A stretch of DNA of 9,846 bases from positions 1-9,846 of the forward strand of contig CAMVIL010000027.1 of NCBI GenBank assembly GCA_947167535.1, given 5' to 3'. A model generated the notes under the pieces. The model was given only the letters and a program-made list of their open reading frames with translations, searched no databases and was not told where the DNA came from. A program made the translations under genes and the position numbers. This document shows positions 1-6,913 of the stretch, in pieces (within the stretch, counting starts at the first letter, position 1; each line of letters starts with the position of its first letter). This DNA comes from an uncultured Ruminococcus sp. (GTDB lineage: Bacteria; Bacillota; Clostridia; Oscillospirales; Ruminococcaceae).

Positions 1-1239
1 GATCTCATTTATTTTATACGGATCGGTAAATCTGCTGAGATTTGAATAGATCCATACCGTCGAACTGTCACAGTCGGGGTCATGTACTGTTCCGCCTTCA
101 ACCATATAGCTGTGCTCTGTTATAGTGAACGAACAGTTTTCTGTGTACTCCTCGCCGTTATCCATTTTAAAGGTTATTTCAGCCTCGCTCTGACCGTCAT
201 TGTCGGGTGTCGTTCCTGCAAGCTCCAGGAATTTGCTGCCGTCACCGCTTATCGTGCAGGTCATTCCCGAAAGAACTATCCTCATGCCATAGTCATTTTC
301 CTCGGGTGCTATGATAAAGTCGTTCTCAGAAATATGCGCCCTGATGATAAAGCTGCCCTCGTAATAATCATCCGCCATATCGTGACACAGCTGCTTGTGA
401 GCATTGAGCTTTTTCTCATACTCTTCATTAGTTTCGGAACCGTTATATACGCTTAAATTATCCAGTTCTGTGAAGCTGTTCAGATAGTTTGTGAACTCCT
501 CGTCTTTTTCTTCACAGTACCGATATGAGAACAGATCTCCGAAGCCAAGGATTACATCATATTCCTCGTCACCTATCTTCCAGTCGTTAGCTATCGTTAT
601 GCTGAGTGAGCCGTCATCATTTAACTCACAGTTTACCGACTGATAACCCCAGTAAAGCTCCGAAGCGTCATTGATTTCCTTGCCGTTAAAATAGTCAATA
701 TTGCATGGGATACACATTTGTAGACCGGCTTCAAAACGTTTATCGTCACCCTCGGCAAACGCAGTTCCGTCAGTTTTTCTCGCAGTCACAATAGCATAAT
801 CTCTTCCAACATCAGATACAACGCCCTCAACGGTAAAGTCGATGTCTGTGAAGGTGTTTTCCAGTATGACACCATTGAACGGCTGAGTAGTGCTTTCAAG
901 CTCCTGAACATCACCTGTAACAGCCTTGCCGTTGTCTGTCGGCTTTGACTTAAAAGCATTGCCGTAATTGTACTGATACACTGCATAAGCTGTGAATCCG
1001 CATAAGCAGGCTGCCGCTGCGGCTATAATAGCAATGGATATCGTTCTTTTCCTTGTTCGTTTTACATTGTTAGTTTCCTTCATTTCAAATCCCGCCTTTC
1101 GCATGACGGAGGAGAGAATGCGCTGCCTAGAATCATCTTCGATCTCTGCTTGGTTATCTATATCCGCAAGCTCGTCTGCGAACATATTAGCAGCAGTCAG
1201 GGACAGATCTTCTTCCAAAGCCTTTAACCTATCTTCCAT
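1..1239 (-). CDS. Single-pass membrane protein paired with ECF sigma factor, probable anti-sigma factor (3' end off window)
   Basis: The minus strand is open for all 413 codons from the ATG at 1239 to the window edge. The first ~65 residues are charged and predicted cytoplasmic. A hydrophobic segment at about 66-88 (TISIAIIAAAAACLCGFTAY), preceded by the basic stretch KRTRKR, is the only membrane span I see. The remaining ~325 residues are acidic and hydrophilic and should lie outside the membrane. The start is fixed by the upstream sigma gene: its TAA overlaps this ATG (TAATG), and a GGAGGAGG ribosome site lies inside the end of the sigma gene. Such coupling is typical of ECF sigma/anti-sigma pairs, and clostridial anti-sigma factors often share this short-cytoplasmic, one-TM, large-outer-domain design. 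I see no zinc-binding HxxxCxxC motif, so it is not a classical ZAS anti-sigma. The anti-sigma role is inferred from position and topology; the outer domain is not recognised. Confidence 0.8.
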   Translation of the reverse strand, partial: MEDRLKALEEDLSLTAANMFADELADIDNQAEIEDDSRQRILSSVMRKAGFEMKETNNVKRTRKRTISIAIIAAAAACLCGFTAYAVYQYNYGNAFKSKPTDNGKAVTGDVQELESTTQPFNGVILENTFTDIDFTVEGVVSDVGRDYAIVTARKTDGTAFAEGDDKRFEAGLQMCIPCNIDYFNGKEINDASELYWGYQSVNCELNDDGSLSITIANDWKIGDEEYDVILGFGDLFSYRYCEEKDEEFTNYLNSFTELDNLSVYNGSETNEEYEKKLNAHKQLCHDMADDYYEGSFIIRAHISENDFIIAPEENDYGMRIVLSGMTCTISGDGSKFLELAGTTPDNDGQSEAEITFKMDNGEEYTENCSFTITEHSYMVEGGTVHDPDCDSSTVWIYSNLSRFTDPYKINEI

Positions 1240-1763
1240 TACAAACCCTCCTCCAGTATTATTCTGAGCTTTCTAAGTCCCCGGGATAATCTCGTGTTGA
1301 GCGTATTGATATTCATGCCAAGTTCTTTTGCTATGTCGGTATTTTTCTGCCCCAAATAATACTTTCGTACAAATATCGAGCTGTCAGGCTCGCCAAGCTG
1401 CTTTATCGCACTTATAAGTTCGGTATCGGTGTCCTTATCTTCGCCTATAAAGTTTTCCAGCTCGTCAAAGCCGACGGTTTCAGGCAGCCTGCTGTGCTTG
1501 TGAAAAACATTTATACAGTGCCGCTTTGCTATGACCGACAGCATGGCACGCACCGACTGTATTTCAATATTGCTGCTTTGAACATTGGTGAATAAGATGT
1601 AGAAAATATCGCTGACAGCTTCCTCAATGTCTTCCCTTGTGCAGATGTCGCTCAGCTTTGCATGAGCTATCTTATACACAAAAGCGCTGTACTGTCCGAC
1701 AGTAAGAGCAAGCCCTCGTTCGGGGTCGCTTTTCAGCAGCATGAGCAGTTCCTTATCATTCAT
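1239..1763 (-). CDS. ECF-type RNA polymerase sigma factor (sigma-70 family)
   Basis: A 174-aa protein, the usual length of an ECF sigma factor (regions 2 and 4 only). Region 2 is about residues 20-90, with an acidic helix EDIEEAVSDIFYILF in the place of the core-binding segment. Region 4 is about 120-170: DSSIFVRKYYLG followed by the helix-turn-helix around TDIAKELGMNINTLNTRLSR, which recognises the -35 element. It should direct RNA polymerase to a small regulon, usually for cell-envelope or transport stress. The ATG at 1763 has GCGAGG seven bases upstream. It is first in a two-gene operon and is translationally coupled to the membrane protein downstream (1-nt overlap), its probable inhibitor. 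The promoter in front is housekeeping-like rather than ECF-like, so there is no sign of autoregulation. The target genes are unknown. Confidence 0.9.
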   Translation of the reverse strand: MNDKELLMLLKSDPERGLALTVGQYSAFVYKIAHAKLSDICTREDIEEAVSDIFYILFTNVQSSNIEIQSVRAMLSVIAKRHCINVFHKHSRLPETVGFDELENFIGEDKDTDTELISAIKQLGEPDSSIFVRKYYLGQKNTDIAKELGMNINTLNTRLSRGLRKLRIILEEGL

Positions 1764-1780
1764 ATCAAAACCTCGCTAGT

Positions 1781-1792
1781 TGAAACGTTTCA
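1781..1792. promoter_or_regulatory. LacI-family-like operator palindrome TGAAACGTTTCA
   Basis: A perfect 12-bp palindrome with the central AAACGTTT core common to LacI/GalR-family operators. It touches the last base of the predicted -10 and covers the expected start site, the position for simple repression. It is shorter than a CcpA cre site, so a local sugar-responsive LacI-type repressor is more likely than CcpA. No such regulator is encoded in this window. Confidence 0.5.
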
Positions 1793-1819
1793 CTATATAC
1801 AGTCAAGTTAGAAGGTCAA
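1792..1819 (-). promoter_or_regulatory. Sigma-A-type promoter of the ECF sigma operon
   Basis: On the minus strand the -35 TTGACC (1814-1819) and -10 TATAGT (1792-1797) are separated by 16 nt, placing transcription start near 1785, about 20 nt before the sigma gene's ATG. Both hexamers are close to consensus. Confidence 0.6.
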
Positions 1820-1867
1820 AAACTTTCATTTTATATGTAAACTATTTGTGAACAAGGCTTAAAACGG

Positions 1868-3079
1868 TCATTCTTTCCTCTTCCGATTCTTAAAACTCCC
1901 ATACAGCCACTCCTCAAACTCCTGCGTCGTGATTTCCCCATTCTGACAACTATCCCGCATCTCACAAGCCTTGTAATTCCACTCTCTGAACTTATCGGGC
2001 TTGATCTGATTGACCTTCGTGCGAGCGTAGTACCGCTTGTAATATTTTCGGAACAGTGCGACAGCTTCGTCGGTTTTCAGCCTTTCATCATACTTTCTCT
2101 GCGCCCCTATCTGTTGACAGGTGCGAGTCTGCCCCTCACGGACTCTGTTGCAGAACTCGGAAACATAGTTGCCTTTGATGATGAAATACCGCCCGCAGAT
2201 CTTGCACTTATGCAGCCGAATGTCGTACTCCAGCATTTTCGTAAACTCCAGCTCCAGCATATCGTGAATGGTGCTGACCGAATACTCCGCTGCCATGAAC
2301 CTCGGAACATGATAGAATATCTGAACCCTGCCCGCTTCAAGCCCCAGCGCTTGTTCAAGCGGGCTTTTTTCGTCTGTCAGGACATGGCTCGTAAGCCGCT
2401 GAACGATCTCCGCAGGGGCAATGTTTCCACGCTTTAGCTGCCGGGCACTAAAGTTGCCGTTCATGGTGAAGCGTTCCTTGCGGTCGAAAGAGATAGGCGT
2501 ATCGTATATGTCTGCGTAGAGCGAATAACGTTCACATGGCAGGAATTCTGACAGCTCGTCGGGATAGAACTCGTCATCGAACACAAATTCGATACGACGC
2601 AGCATTTCTTTCTGTACCTCGGTGATGTAGCGGATATAAGCGGGAATCGTGTCCTTAGTATATTCGTAGATGTACGGCGGGAAAATGCTGCTGTAAACAG
2701 ATTGATAGAGATAATTACCGAGATCTGTGAGTGTTCGCTCCATGTGATCTTGCTCGACTTCATAGACTTCTTCATGGTTTTGGACTATGTCCTGCTTCTT
2801 TTTCGCGTGGCTGAAAAGATGCCCAAGTATCAAAAGTACTTCCTGTTCTTTCGTGAAATCTGTGTAGCAAAAGTCGAGTATGCCTTCACCGACGTGGAAC
2901 GAAATGTCGAGTCCTGTGAATGGATTGAGCTTCCAAGTGGGAGCATTACGGTTTCGAGTTTTCAAAGTGAAAGCGTCACGGTAAACATAATCACCATTTG
3001 CATTTATGATGTCAAGCTCGTCAACGGGCTTTAGCGGTTCACGTTCCTCGCCCTCGGCAGGCGGCGTGTAATCCTCCAT
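1868..3079 (-). CDS. DUF6076-like cysteine-cluster protein, probably 5'-truncated
   Basis: A 403-aa product from the first available ATG. The N-terminal two thirds is an unassigned mixed helix/strand region. The C-terminal part has four cysteines spaced like a zinc site: C292-x2-C295-x14-C310-x10-C321 (KCKICGRYF ... EFCNR ... TRTC), then a basic helical tail rich in K, R and Y. This arrangement matches my memory of the DUF6076 family of Clostridia, whose function is unknown. A nucleic-acid-binding role is only a guess from the zinc-like site and basic tail. The ATG at 3079 has no convincing ribosome site, and the same frame stays open with protein-like sequence back to 3226 without any ATG, GTG or TTG. 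The true N-terminus therefore appears lost where the gene meets the broken lipoprotein gene. It may be a pseudogene or expressed from an internal start. No terminator is evident in the 104 nt before the sigma gene. Confidence 0.65.
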   Translation of the reverse strand: MEDYTPPAEGEEREPLKPVDELDIINANGDYVYRDAFTLKTRNRNAPTWKLNPFTGLDISFHVGEGILDFCYTDFTKEQEVLLILGHLFSHAKKKQDIVQNHEEVYEVEQDHMERTLTDLGNYLYQSVYSSIFPPYIYEYTKDTIPAYIRYITEVQKEMLRRIEFVFDDEFYPDELSEFLPCERYSLYADIYDTPISFDRKERFTMNGNFSARQLKRGNIAPAEIVQRLTSHVLTDEKSPLEQALGLEAGRVQIFYHVPRFMAAEYSVSTIHDMLELEFTKMLEYDIRLHKCKICGRYFIIKGNYVSEFCNRVREGQTRTCQQIGAQRKYDERLKTDEAVALFRKYYKRYYARTKVNQIKPDKFREWNYKACEMRDSCQNGEITTQEFEEWLYGSFKNRKRKE

Positions 3080-3226
3080 CTCGTACCGTGTGCTGACGTG
3101 AATATGTGCTATATGCTCGTCCTCGTCGAAATAGACCTTGTTAGGGAAACCGTCGTAAGCTATGTCAGGGCGGTTCGTGCGAATCGCATGATAGATCTCC
3201 AGCGGCGTGTATTCAGTGGAAATGGA
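3080..3226 (-). pseudogene. Upstream in-frame coding remnant of the DUF6076-like gene, start lost
   Basis: In the frame of the downstream gene, 49 codons before its ATG are open and read like real protein (EYTPLEIYHAIRTNRPDIAY, then a DEDEHIAHIH stretch). They end at a TAA (3227-3229) inside the hairpin at 3225-3258. No start codon exists in this stretch, so either the gene is cut at its 5' end or a non-canonical start such as ATT is used. Deletion or insertion at the hairpin is the simpler explanation. Confidence 0.5.
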
Positions 3227-3515
3227 TTAGGAACAGAATGACGATTTTGTTCCTAATCACCCGCTGTTTTTCCAGTGCAGCTTTCGCTTCGGGGTTCTTG
3301 TCAATGGCGCTGTCCTCAGAGATGCTCCAGCCGCCGTCAATGCTGTCCTTATTGCTGTCTTCTTCCTGCTTGTCGGTCTCGCCCTTGTCGTCGGCGATAA
3401 GAACATCAGAAGTGTTGTTATTCGCAGCAGTTGCCGCAGCCTCGCTCACGCTTCCGCAGGCTGTCATGCCAGCCGCCATAACCAGTGCCATTACCATTGC
3501 CATAAACTTTTTCAT
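3213..3515 (-). pseudogene. Secreted lipoprotein, truncated at the 3' end
   Basis: The product starts with a lipoprotein signal: basic MKKF, a hydrophobic stretch of M/A/V residues, then a lipobox ending at C20 (GMTAC-GS). An acidic, low-complexity linker follows (DDKGETDKQEEDSNKDS), then the start of a folded domain, DGGWSISEDSAIDKNPEAKA, ending at ALEK. After that the sequence turns into QRVIRNKIVILFLIHFH, which is the hairpin read as codons and not natural protein. From memory, full-length clostridial relatives continue well beyond this point, so about 100 residues seem to be missing. The 5' end is intact: ATG 3515 has AGAGG eight bases upstream, behind a consensus promoter and a ~135-nt leader. 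A short secreted lipopeptide could still be made. Function is unknown. Confidence 0.65.
3225..3258. repeat. 15-bp inverted repeat with 4-nt loop at the junction of two broken genes
   Basis: The arms 3225-3239 and 3244-3258 are complementary throughout except one position that forms G-U in RNA; the loop is GACG. The core arms are ATTAGGAACA and TGTTCCTAAT. No T-run follows on either strand, so it is not a standard intrinsic terminator. It sits exactly between the lipoprotein fragment and the DUF6076-like fragment and supplies stop codons to the frames crossing it. It could be a mobile-element or recombination scar, or a REP-like element. Confidence 0.6.
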
Positions 3516-3656
3516 AGTGATTACCTCTTTCTGAATATAGTTTTCCGACGGCTTTATTTGCCGTTCTGACCTATATACAGCTGAGAAGCCGATAATGTGA
3601 CACCAATTTCAAAAAATTTTTTTTCCGTGTTTTTTTCGTCCGCGAGCGCCTTTACA

Positions 3657-3685
3657 ATTATACCACACCCCGCAGGATCAGTCAA
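3657..3685 (-). promoter_or_regulatory. Consensus sigma-A promoter of the truncated lipoprotein gene
   Basis: TTGACT (3680-3685), 17-nt spacer, TATAAT (3657-3662), with an extended -10 (TGGTATAAT) on the minus strand. The start should fall near 3650, giving a ~135-nt untranslated leader. That leader contains A- and T-rich runs (around 3610-3642) and a small ACGGC/GCCGT hairpin, and I recognise no riboswitch in it. Confidence 0.8.
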
Positions 3686-3711
3686 AAACATCATCTGTAT
3701 TTTTGCAATGC

Positions 3712-3753
3712 AAAAACAAAGAGCTTAGCTCCCCATCGAGGTTTGCCAAGCTC
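3712..3753 (-). terminator. Intrinsic terminator of the folT-folC-aminotransferase operon
   Basis: On the minus strand GAGCTTGGC (3745-3753) pairs with GCTAAGCTC (3721-3729), nine pairs with one G-U, and is followed by TTTGTTTTT (3712-3720). It lies about 35 nt after the aminotransferase stop codon and just upstream of the lipoprotein promoter. A second small inverted repeat, TTTTTGC-AAT-GCAAAAA (3700-3716), overlaps the T-run. Confidence 0.75.
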
Positions 3754-3786
3754 ATTTTCTTTATCATATCTCGACTGCGAGAACGT

Positions 3787-4974
3787 TCAATTAGTACTTT
3801 CAGGTCTGATACGTCCGTGTATCCTGTCGTTTTCCAGCCTTTCAAACCGCCTTGCCACCTCGTCGAGAGTCTCGTCATTCTTTGCAAAGTGGAAGCGTAT
3901 GTATCTGTTTTCGTTTTCTTTAAAGAAACAGAATCCGGGCACGCCTGCTATACCGTATTCCTTTACCAGCAGTTTCGCGAATTCAAGGTCGCTTTTGTAG
4001 CCGTATTTTGATATGTCGGTCAGTACGAAGTAGGTTCCCTGCGGCTCGTTGTGAGCAATATCCAGATCATCAAGAGCCTTTATGAAGCGCTCCTTCTTTG
4101 CGGTGTATACCTTTTTCAGCTCGGCGTAGTATTCATCTCCGAAACGCAGCGCACATACCGCCGAATACTGCAGCGGTGTGGGAGCGCATACCGTGAATAC
4201 ATCGTGGAATTTGCGGATCTGCTCCAGTATCTCAAAGGGAGCGGTGACATATCCCAGTCGCCAGCCCGTCAGTGAGTAGGTCTTTGAAAGCGAGGTACAG
4301 GTGACCGTGCGCTCGAACATACCCGGCAGCGAGGCCAGATTTATATGCTTGTTGTCGCCGTAGATTATGTGCTCGTATACCTCGTCGGTGAAGACGTAAG
4401 CATCGTACTGCTTTGCCAGCCTTGCAATGACTTCAAGCTCGTCTTTCGTGTAGACCTTTCCGCAGGGATTGGACGGGTTGCAGAGTATCAGAGCCTTGGC
4501 GCCCTGCCTGAATGCGTCCTCGAGTTCAGTTTCGTCGAACTTGTAGTCTTTCCCCTTCAGCGATACGAATATAGGCTCTGCGCCGACTATCGCCGCATTG
4601 AGCGCATAGCTGTTGTAGTAGGGCGAGAAGATTATCACCTTGTCACCGGGGTCGAGAACTGCCATCATGGTGCTTATCATGCCTTCGGTCGAGCCTACCG
4701 TCACCAGCACTTCATCAGGTTTGACGTCAAAACCGAAGCCTCTCGACTGCTTCTCAGCTATCGCCATTCTCAGATCGTCGATGCCCCAGTTGGGTGCGTA
4801 CTGATGATGAGCGGTCTTAGACTGCGCCTCAAGAGCGGATTTCAGTTCACGAGGCGGGTCAAATTCGGGAAATCCCTGCGAAAGATTTATAGCGCCATAC
4901 TTGTTCGAGAGTATGGTCATCTCTCTTATCCGCGATTCGGTAAAAAGTTTTGACCTGTCGCTGAGTTGCTTCAT
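3787..4974 (-). CDS. PLP-dependent class I/II aminotransferase
   Basis: A 395-aa fold-type I aminotransferase of normal length. Visible landmarks are the N-terminal AINLSQGFPEFDPP substrate loop (about 28-41), NPSNPCGK with N169, TDEVYEHI with D197 (pyridine nitrogen contact) and Y200, the Schiff-base lysine K231 in SLSKTYSLTGWRLGY with R239 (phosphate contact), and R360 in YIRFHFAK (substrate carboxylate). All essential residues are present. Overall it resembles the kynurenine/methionine aminotransferase branch (YbdL/KAT-like), but the substrate cannot be read from sequence. ATG 4974 is preceded by AAAGGAG, which overlaps the folC stop region; the intergenic gap is 16 nt and there is no promoter. 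It is therefore the last gene of the riboswitch-controlled folate operon. Class I enzymes do not make p-aminobenzoate (that lyase is class IV), so its link to folate metabolism is unexplained. Confidence 0.93.
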   Translation of the reverse strand: MKQLSDRSKLFTESRIREMTILSNKYGAINLSQGFPEFDPPRELKSALEAQSKTAHHQYAPNWGIDDLRMAIAEKQSRGFGFDVKPDEVLVTVGSTEGMISTMMAVLDPGDKVIIFSPYYNSYALNAAIVGAEPIFVSLKGKDYKFDETELEDAFRQGAKALILCNPSNPCGKVYTKDELEVIARLAKQYDAYVFTDEVYEHIIYGDNKHINLASLPGMFERTVTCTSLSKTYSLTGWRLGYVTAPFEILEQIRKFHDVFTVCAPTPLQYSAVCALRFGDEYYAELKKVYTAKKERFIKALDDLDIAHNEPQGTYFVLTDISKYGYKSDLEFAKLLVKEYGIAGVPGFCFFKENENRYIRFHFAKNDETLDEVARRFERLENDRIHGRIRPESTN

Positions 4975-4990
4975 TCAGACCTGCTCCTTT

Positions 4991-6277
4991 TCATAATGAT
5001 CTACCTTTATATTTCACTCCCGAAAGCGCTTCGGTGAACTCGCGGTACATATACAGCGAGCCCAGCGCCACCAGCGGAAGACACTTTTCCTTCGCACGGC
5101 TGTACGCCGCGGCTACTCCGTCGGGAAGACGCTCAAAGCTCTCGGCGGGTATACCCTTGTCGGTGAAGACCTTAGCCAGCGCCGCGCTGTCCAGCGACCT
5201 TGGATTGTCGGGGGTGACGGTGTACGCCTTGTCGATCAGCTCCCCCAGCATATCCGCGTAGAGCCGGTAGTCCTTGTCCGCCATGACCCCGATGAGCAGC
5301 ACTACCCTGCCCTCGAAGTACGTCCTGATGCTCTCCGCCGCGCGGCTGATGCCGTCGGGATTGTGAGCACCGTCGTAGATTACGTAAGGCTCGCGGCGAA
5401 GCACCTCGAACCTGCCCTGCCATACCGTCTCCGCAAGACCGCGTCGCACGGGATCGGTGTCCAGCGGCAGACCCGCTTCCCTCAGAAGCTCGGTGCACCG
5501 CATAACGTTCACGATGTTCTCCCGCTGATATGTACCGCACAGCGGCACAGTGAAGCTCTCCCCGCGCCAGCGGAAGGAAATCCCCTCAAGGCTGTATTCC
5601 ACGTCGGAAAGCGGGCTGTCGTCATACAGAGTCAGAGGTGCCGACAGCTGCTCTGCCCTGCTGCGTATCACACTCAGCGCTTCGCTGTCGCTGCCGCCGA
5701 AGTACACGGGACAGCCTCTCTTGATGATGCCCGCCTTGTGCCCTGCGATCTCCGCGACGGTGTCGCCCAGAAATCCGCAGTGGTCGAGCGCCACATTGGT
5801 GATGACCGAAAGCAGCGGTGCGCTCATGACGTTTGTCGCATCACCATCGCCGCCCATTCCGCACTCCACCACCGCGATGTCGCAGTTCTCCTGCCGGAAC
5901 AGCAGGTACGCCGCAGCCGCGATGACCTCAAACTCGGTGGGCTTCTCCGCCATAGAGTCGATGACAGGCTTGATGCTGCCGATCAGCTCCCCGAAGCGTT
6001 CTTTCGTGATCTCCGCGCCGTTTATGCGGTAGCTGTCGGTGACGCCCGTCATGGCAGGCGAGCAGAAGCTCCCCGTCCTCAGTCCCGAACAGCGCAGCAC
6101 CGACGAGAGCATAGCTGCAAAAGAACCCTTGCCGTTGGTGCCCGAGATGTGTATTATCCTGAGCTTCTGCTGCGGGTCGCCGAGCAGCCTCAGCAGCTCC
6201 CTGACCCGTTCCAGACCCAGCACGCTGCCCCTTGCAGCCGCTTCTTTCAGGCACTCCTCAGCCTCGGCGAAGGTCAT
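4991..6277 (-). CDS. folC: Folylpolyglutamate synthase / dihydrofolate synthase
   Basis: A 428-aa Mur-ligase-family enzyme that adds glutamate to folates with ATP, trapping them in the cytoplasm; many bacterial FolC also convert dihydropteroate to dihydrofolate. Seen in order: the ATP P-loop ISGTNGKGS (44-52, K50), TEFEVIAAAAYLLF (114-127) as in the folate-binding region, ECGMGGDGDATNV (138-150), DHCGFLGDTVAEIAGHKAGIIK (165-186) containing the lysine (K181) that is usually carbamylated, WQGRFEVL (286-293) and DGAHNPDG (302-309) of the C-terminal domain. Two family motifs vary: GGDGDATN in place of the common GGRLDATN, and HKAGI where EKAGI is usual. The start overlaps the folT stop as ATGA, so translation is coupled. 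The local GC content is high, which produces long spurious reading frames on the opposite strand. Confidence 0.96.
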   Translation of the reverse strand: MTFAEAEECLKEAAARGSVLGLERVRELLRLLGDPQQKLRIIHISGTNGKGSFAAMLSSVLRCSGLRTGSFCSPAMTGVTDSYRINGAEITKERFGELIGSIKPVIDSMAEKPTEFEVIAAAAYLLFRQENCDIAVVECGMGGDGDATNVMSAPLLSVITNVALDHCGFLGDTVAEIAGHKAGIIKRGCPVYFGGSDSEALSVIRSRAEQLSAPLTLYDDSPLSDVEYSLEGISFRWRGESFTVPLCGTYQRENIVNVMRCTELLREAGLPLDTDPVRRGLAETVWQGRFEVLRREPYVIYDGAHNPDGISRAAESIRTYFEGRVVLLIGVMADKDYRLYADMLGELIDKAYTVTPDNPRSLDSAALAKVFTDKGIPAESFERLPDGVAAAYSRAKEKCLPLVALGSLYMYREFTEALSGVKYKGRSL

Positions 6278-6843
6278 CTGCGTACCCTTTCAAGCTCGTT
6301 CATGAACGCCTTGTTGCGCATGAGGAAATAGATGATAGCGGTCTCGATAGCAGCGGTGACGATGTAGATAGGCACGCGCAGTACCAGAGTCTGCATGGGG
6401 GTGTGGAAGTAAAGGAACATACCTATCGACTTGATAAGCATAGAACCTACCATGTGTGCGGTAACGGTGGAAAGCGCAATCCTCGGCAGCAGAGCCTTGT
6501 CCATGCTTGCCAGCCCCTTGTGGAACATCAGACCCGAGATAAAGCCTACGCTTATCGCGCCCAGCGTGATAACGGGGTTGATGGAATAGCCCTTGAGCAG
6601 ACAGCCGATGATATCCGACACGCCGCCCACAGCTGCGCCGACTGCGGGTCCCAGCATGATGCCCGCCATCTGGAGCGGCAGACCGCCCAGACCGATGCGG
6701 ATACTGTCACCGATGTTGACCGCTAAAAACTTGTCGAACACGATGCTCATAGCGGTGAAAAGCGCCGCCAGTATCATGATCCTCACGCTGCCGAAAACCC
6801 TCAGTCCCGAGTTTACTGCTGTGCTTCTGTTGTTTGTACTCAT
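6274..6843 (-). CDS. folT: Folate ECF transporter, substrate-binding S component
   Basis: A 189-aa integral membrane protein with about six hydrophobic segments, the size and shape of ECF-type vitamin S components. The FolT signature is clear: SIRIGLGGLPLQMAGIMLGP followed by AVGAAVGGVSDIIG (about 47-80). An alanine-rich first helix, ILAALFTAMSIV (24-35), can contact the shared EcfT subunit, and RVPIY near 156 is also typical. It would take up folates using an energising EcfA-A'-T module encoded elsewhere. The frame is open upstream to an ATG at 6891, but that lies inside the regulatory hairpin. ATG 6843 has AAGGAGG nine bases upstream and gives the family's normal N-terminus. It overlaps folC by 4 nt (ATGA) and lies directly under a THF riboswitch, which supports the folate assignment over other vitamins. 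Confidence 0.95.
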   Translation of the reverse strand: MSTNNRSTAVNSGLRVFGSVRIMILAALFTAMSIVFDKFLAVNIGDSIRIGLGGLPLQMAGIMLGPAVGAAVGGVSDIIGCLLKGYSINPVITLGAISVGFISGLMFHKGLASMDKALLPRIALSTVTAHMVGSMLIKSIGMFLYFHTPMQTLVLRVPIYIVTAAIETAIIYFLMRNKAFMNELERVRR

Positions 6844-6852
6844 AACAAAAAA

Positions 6853-6886
6853 CCTCCTTTTCCACATCATACGACGGAAAAGAAGG
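6853..6886 (-). promoter_or_regulatory. Riboswitch expression platform: hairpin hiding the folT ribosome site, with a terminator-like T-run
   Basis: On the minus strand CCTTCTTTTCC (6876-6886) pairs over 11 positions (one G-U) with GGAAAAGGAGG (6853-6863), across a 12-nt loop. The 3' arm is the folT Shine-Dalgarno sequence, so folding blocks translation. TTTTTTGTT follows the stem directly (6852-6844), so the same hairpin could also end transcription. Confidence 0.8.
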
Positions 6887-6913
6887 CTCAACGTCTTTAT
6901 TCCATTGTCCTAT

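Noticed and set aside
3225..3258. The strong hairpin read as an intrinsic terminator of the lipoprotein gene.
   Set aside because: The stem is convincing but neither strand has a T-run after it, so I list it as an inverted repeat only.
4345..4953. A 202-codon plus-strand frame opposite the aminotransferase.
   Set aside because: It is the shadow of a well-conserved aminotransferase, with no recognisable domain, promoter or ribosome site.
5363..6331. A 322-codon open frame on the plus strand opposite folC.
   Set aside because: folC on the minus strand has every family motif in this interval. The plus frame is Arg/His/Ala-rich, lacks a credible ribosome site and is a by-product of high GC coding on the other strand.
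6844..6891. A longer folT start at ATG 6891.
   Set aside because: The extra 16 codons lie within the ribosome-site hairpin, and ATG 6843 has the only good Shine-Dalgarno and gives the normal FolT N-terminus.
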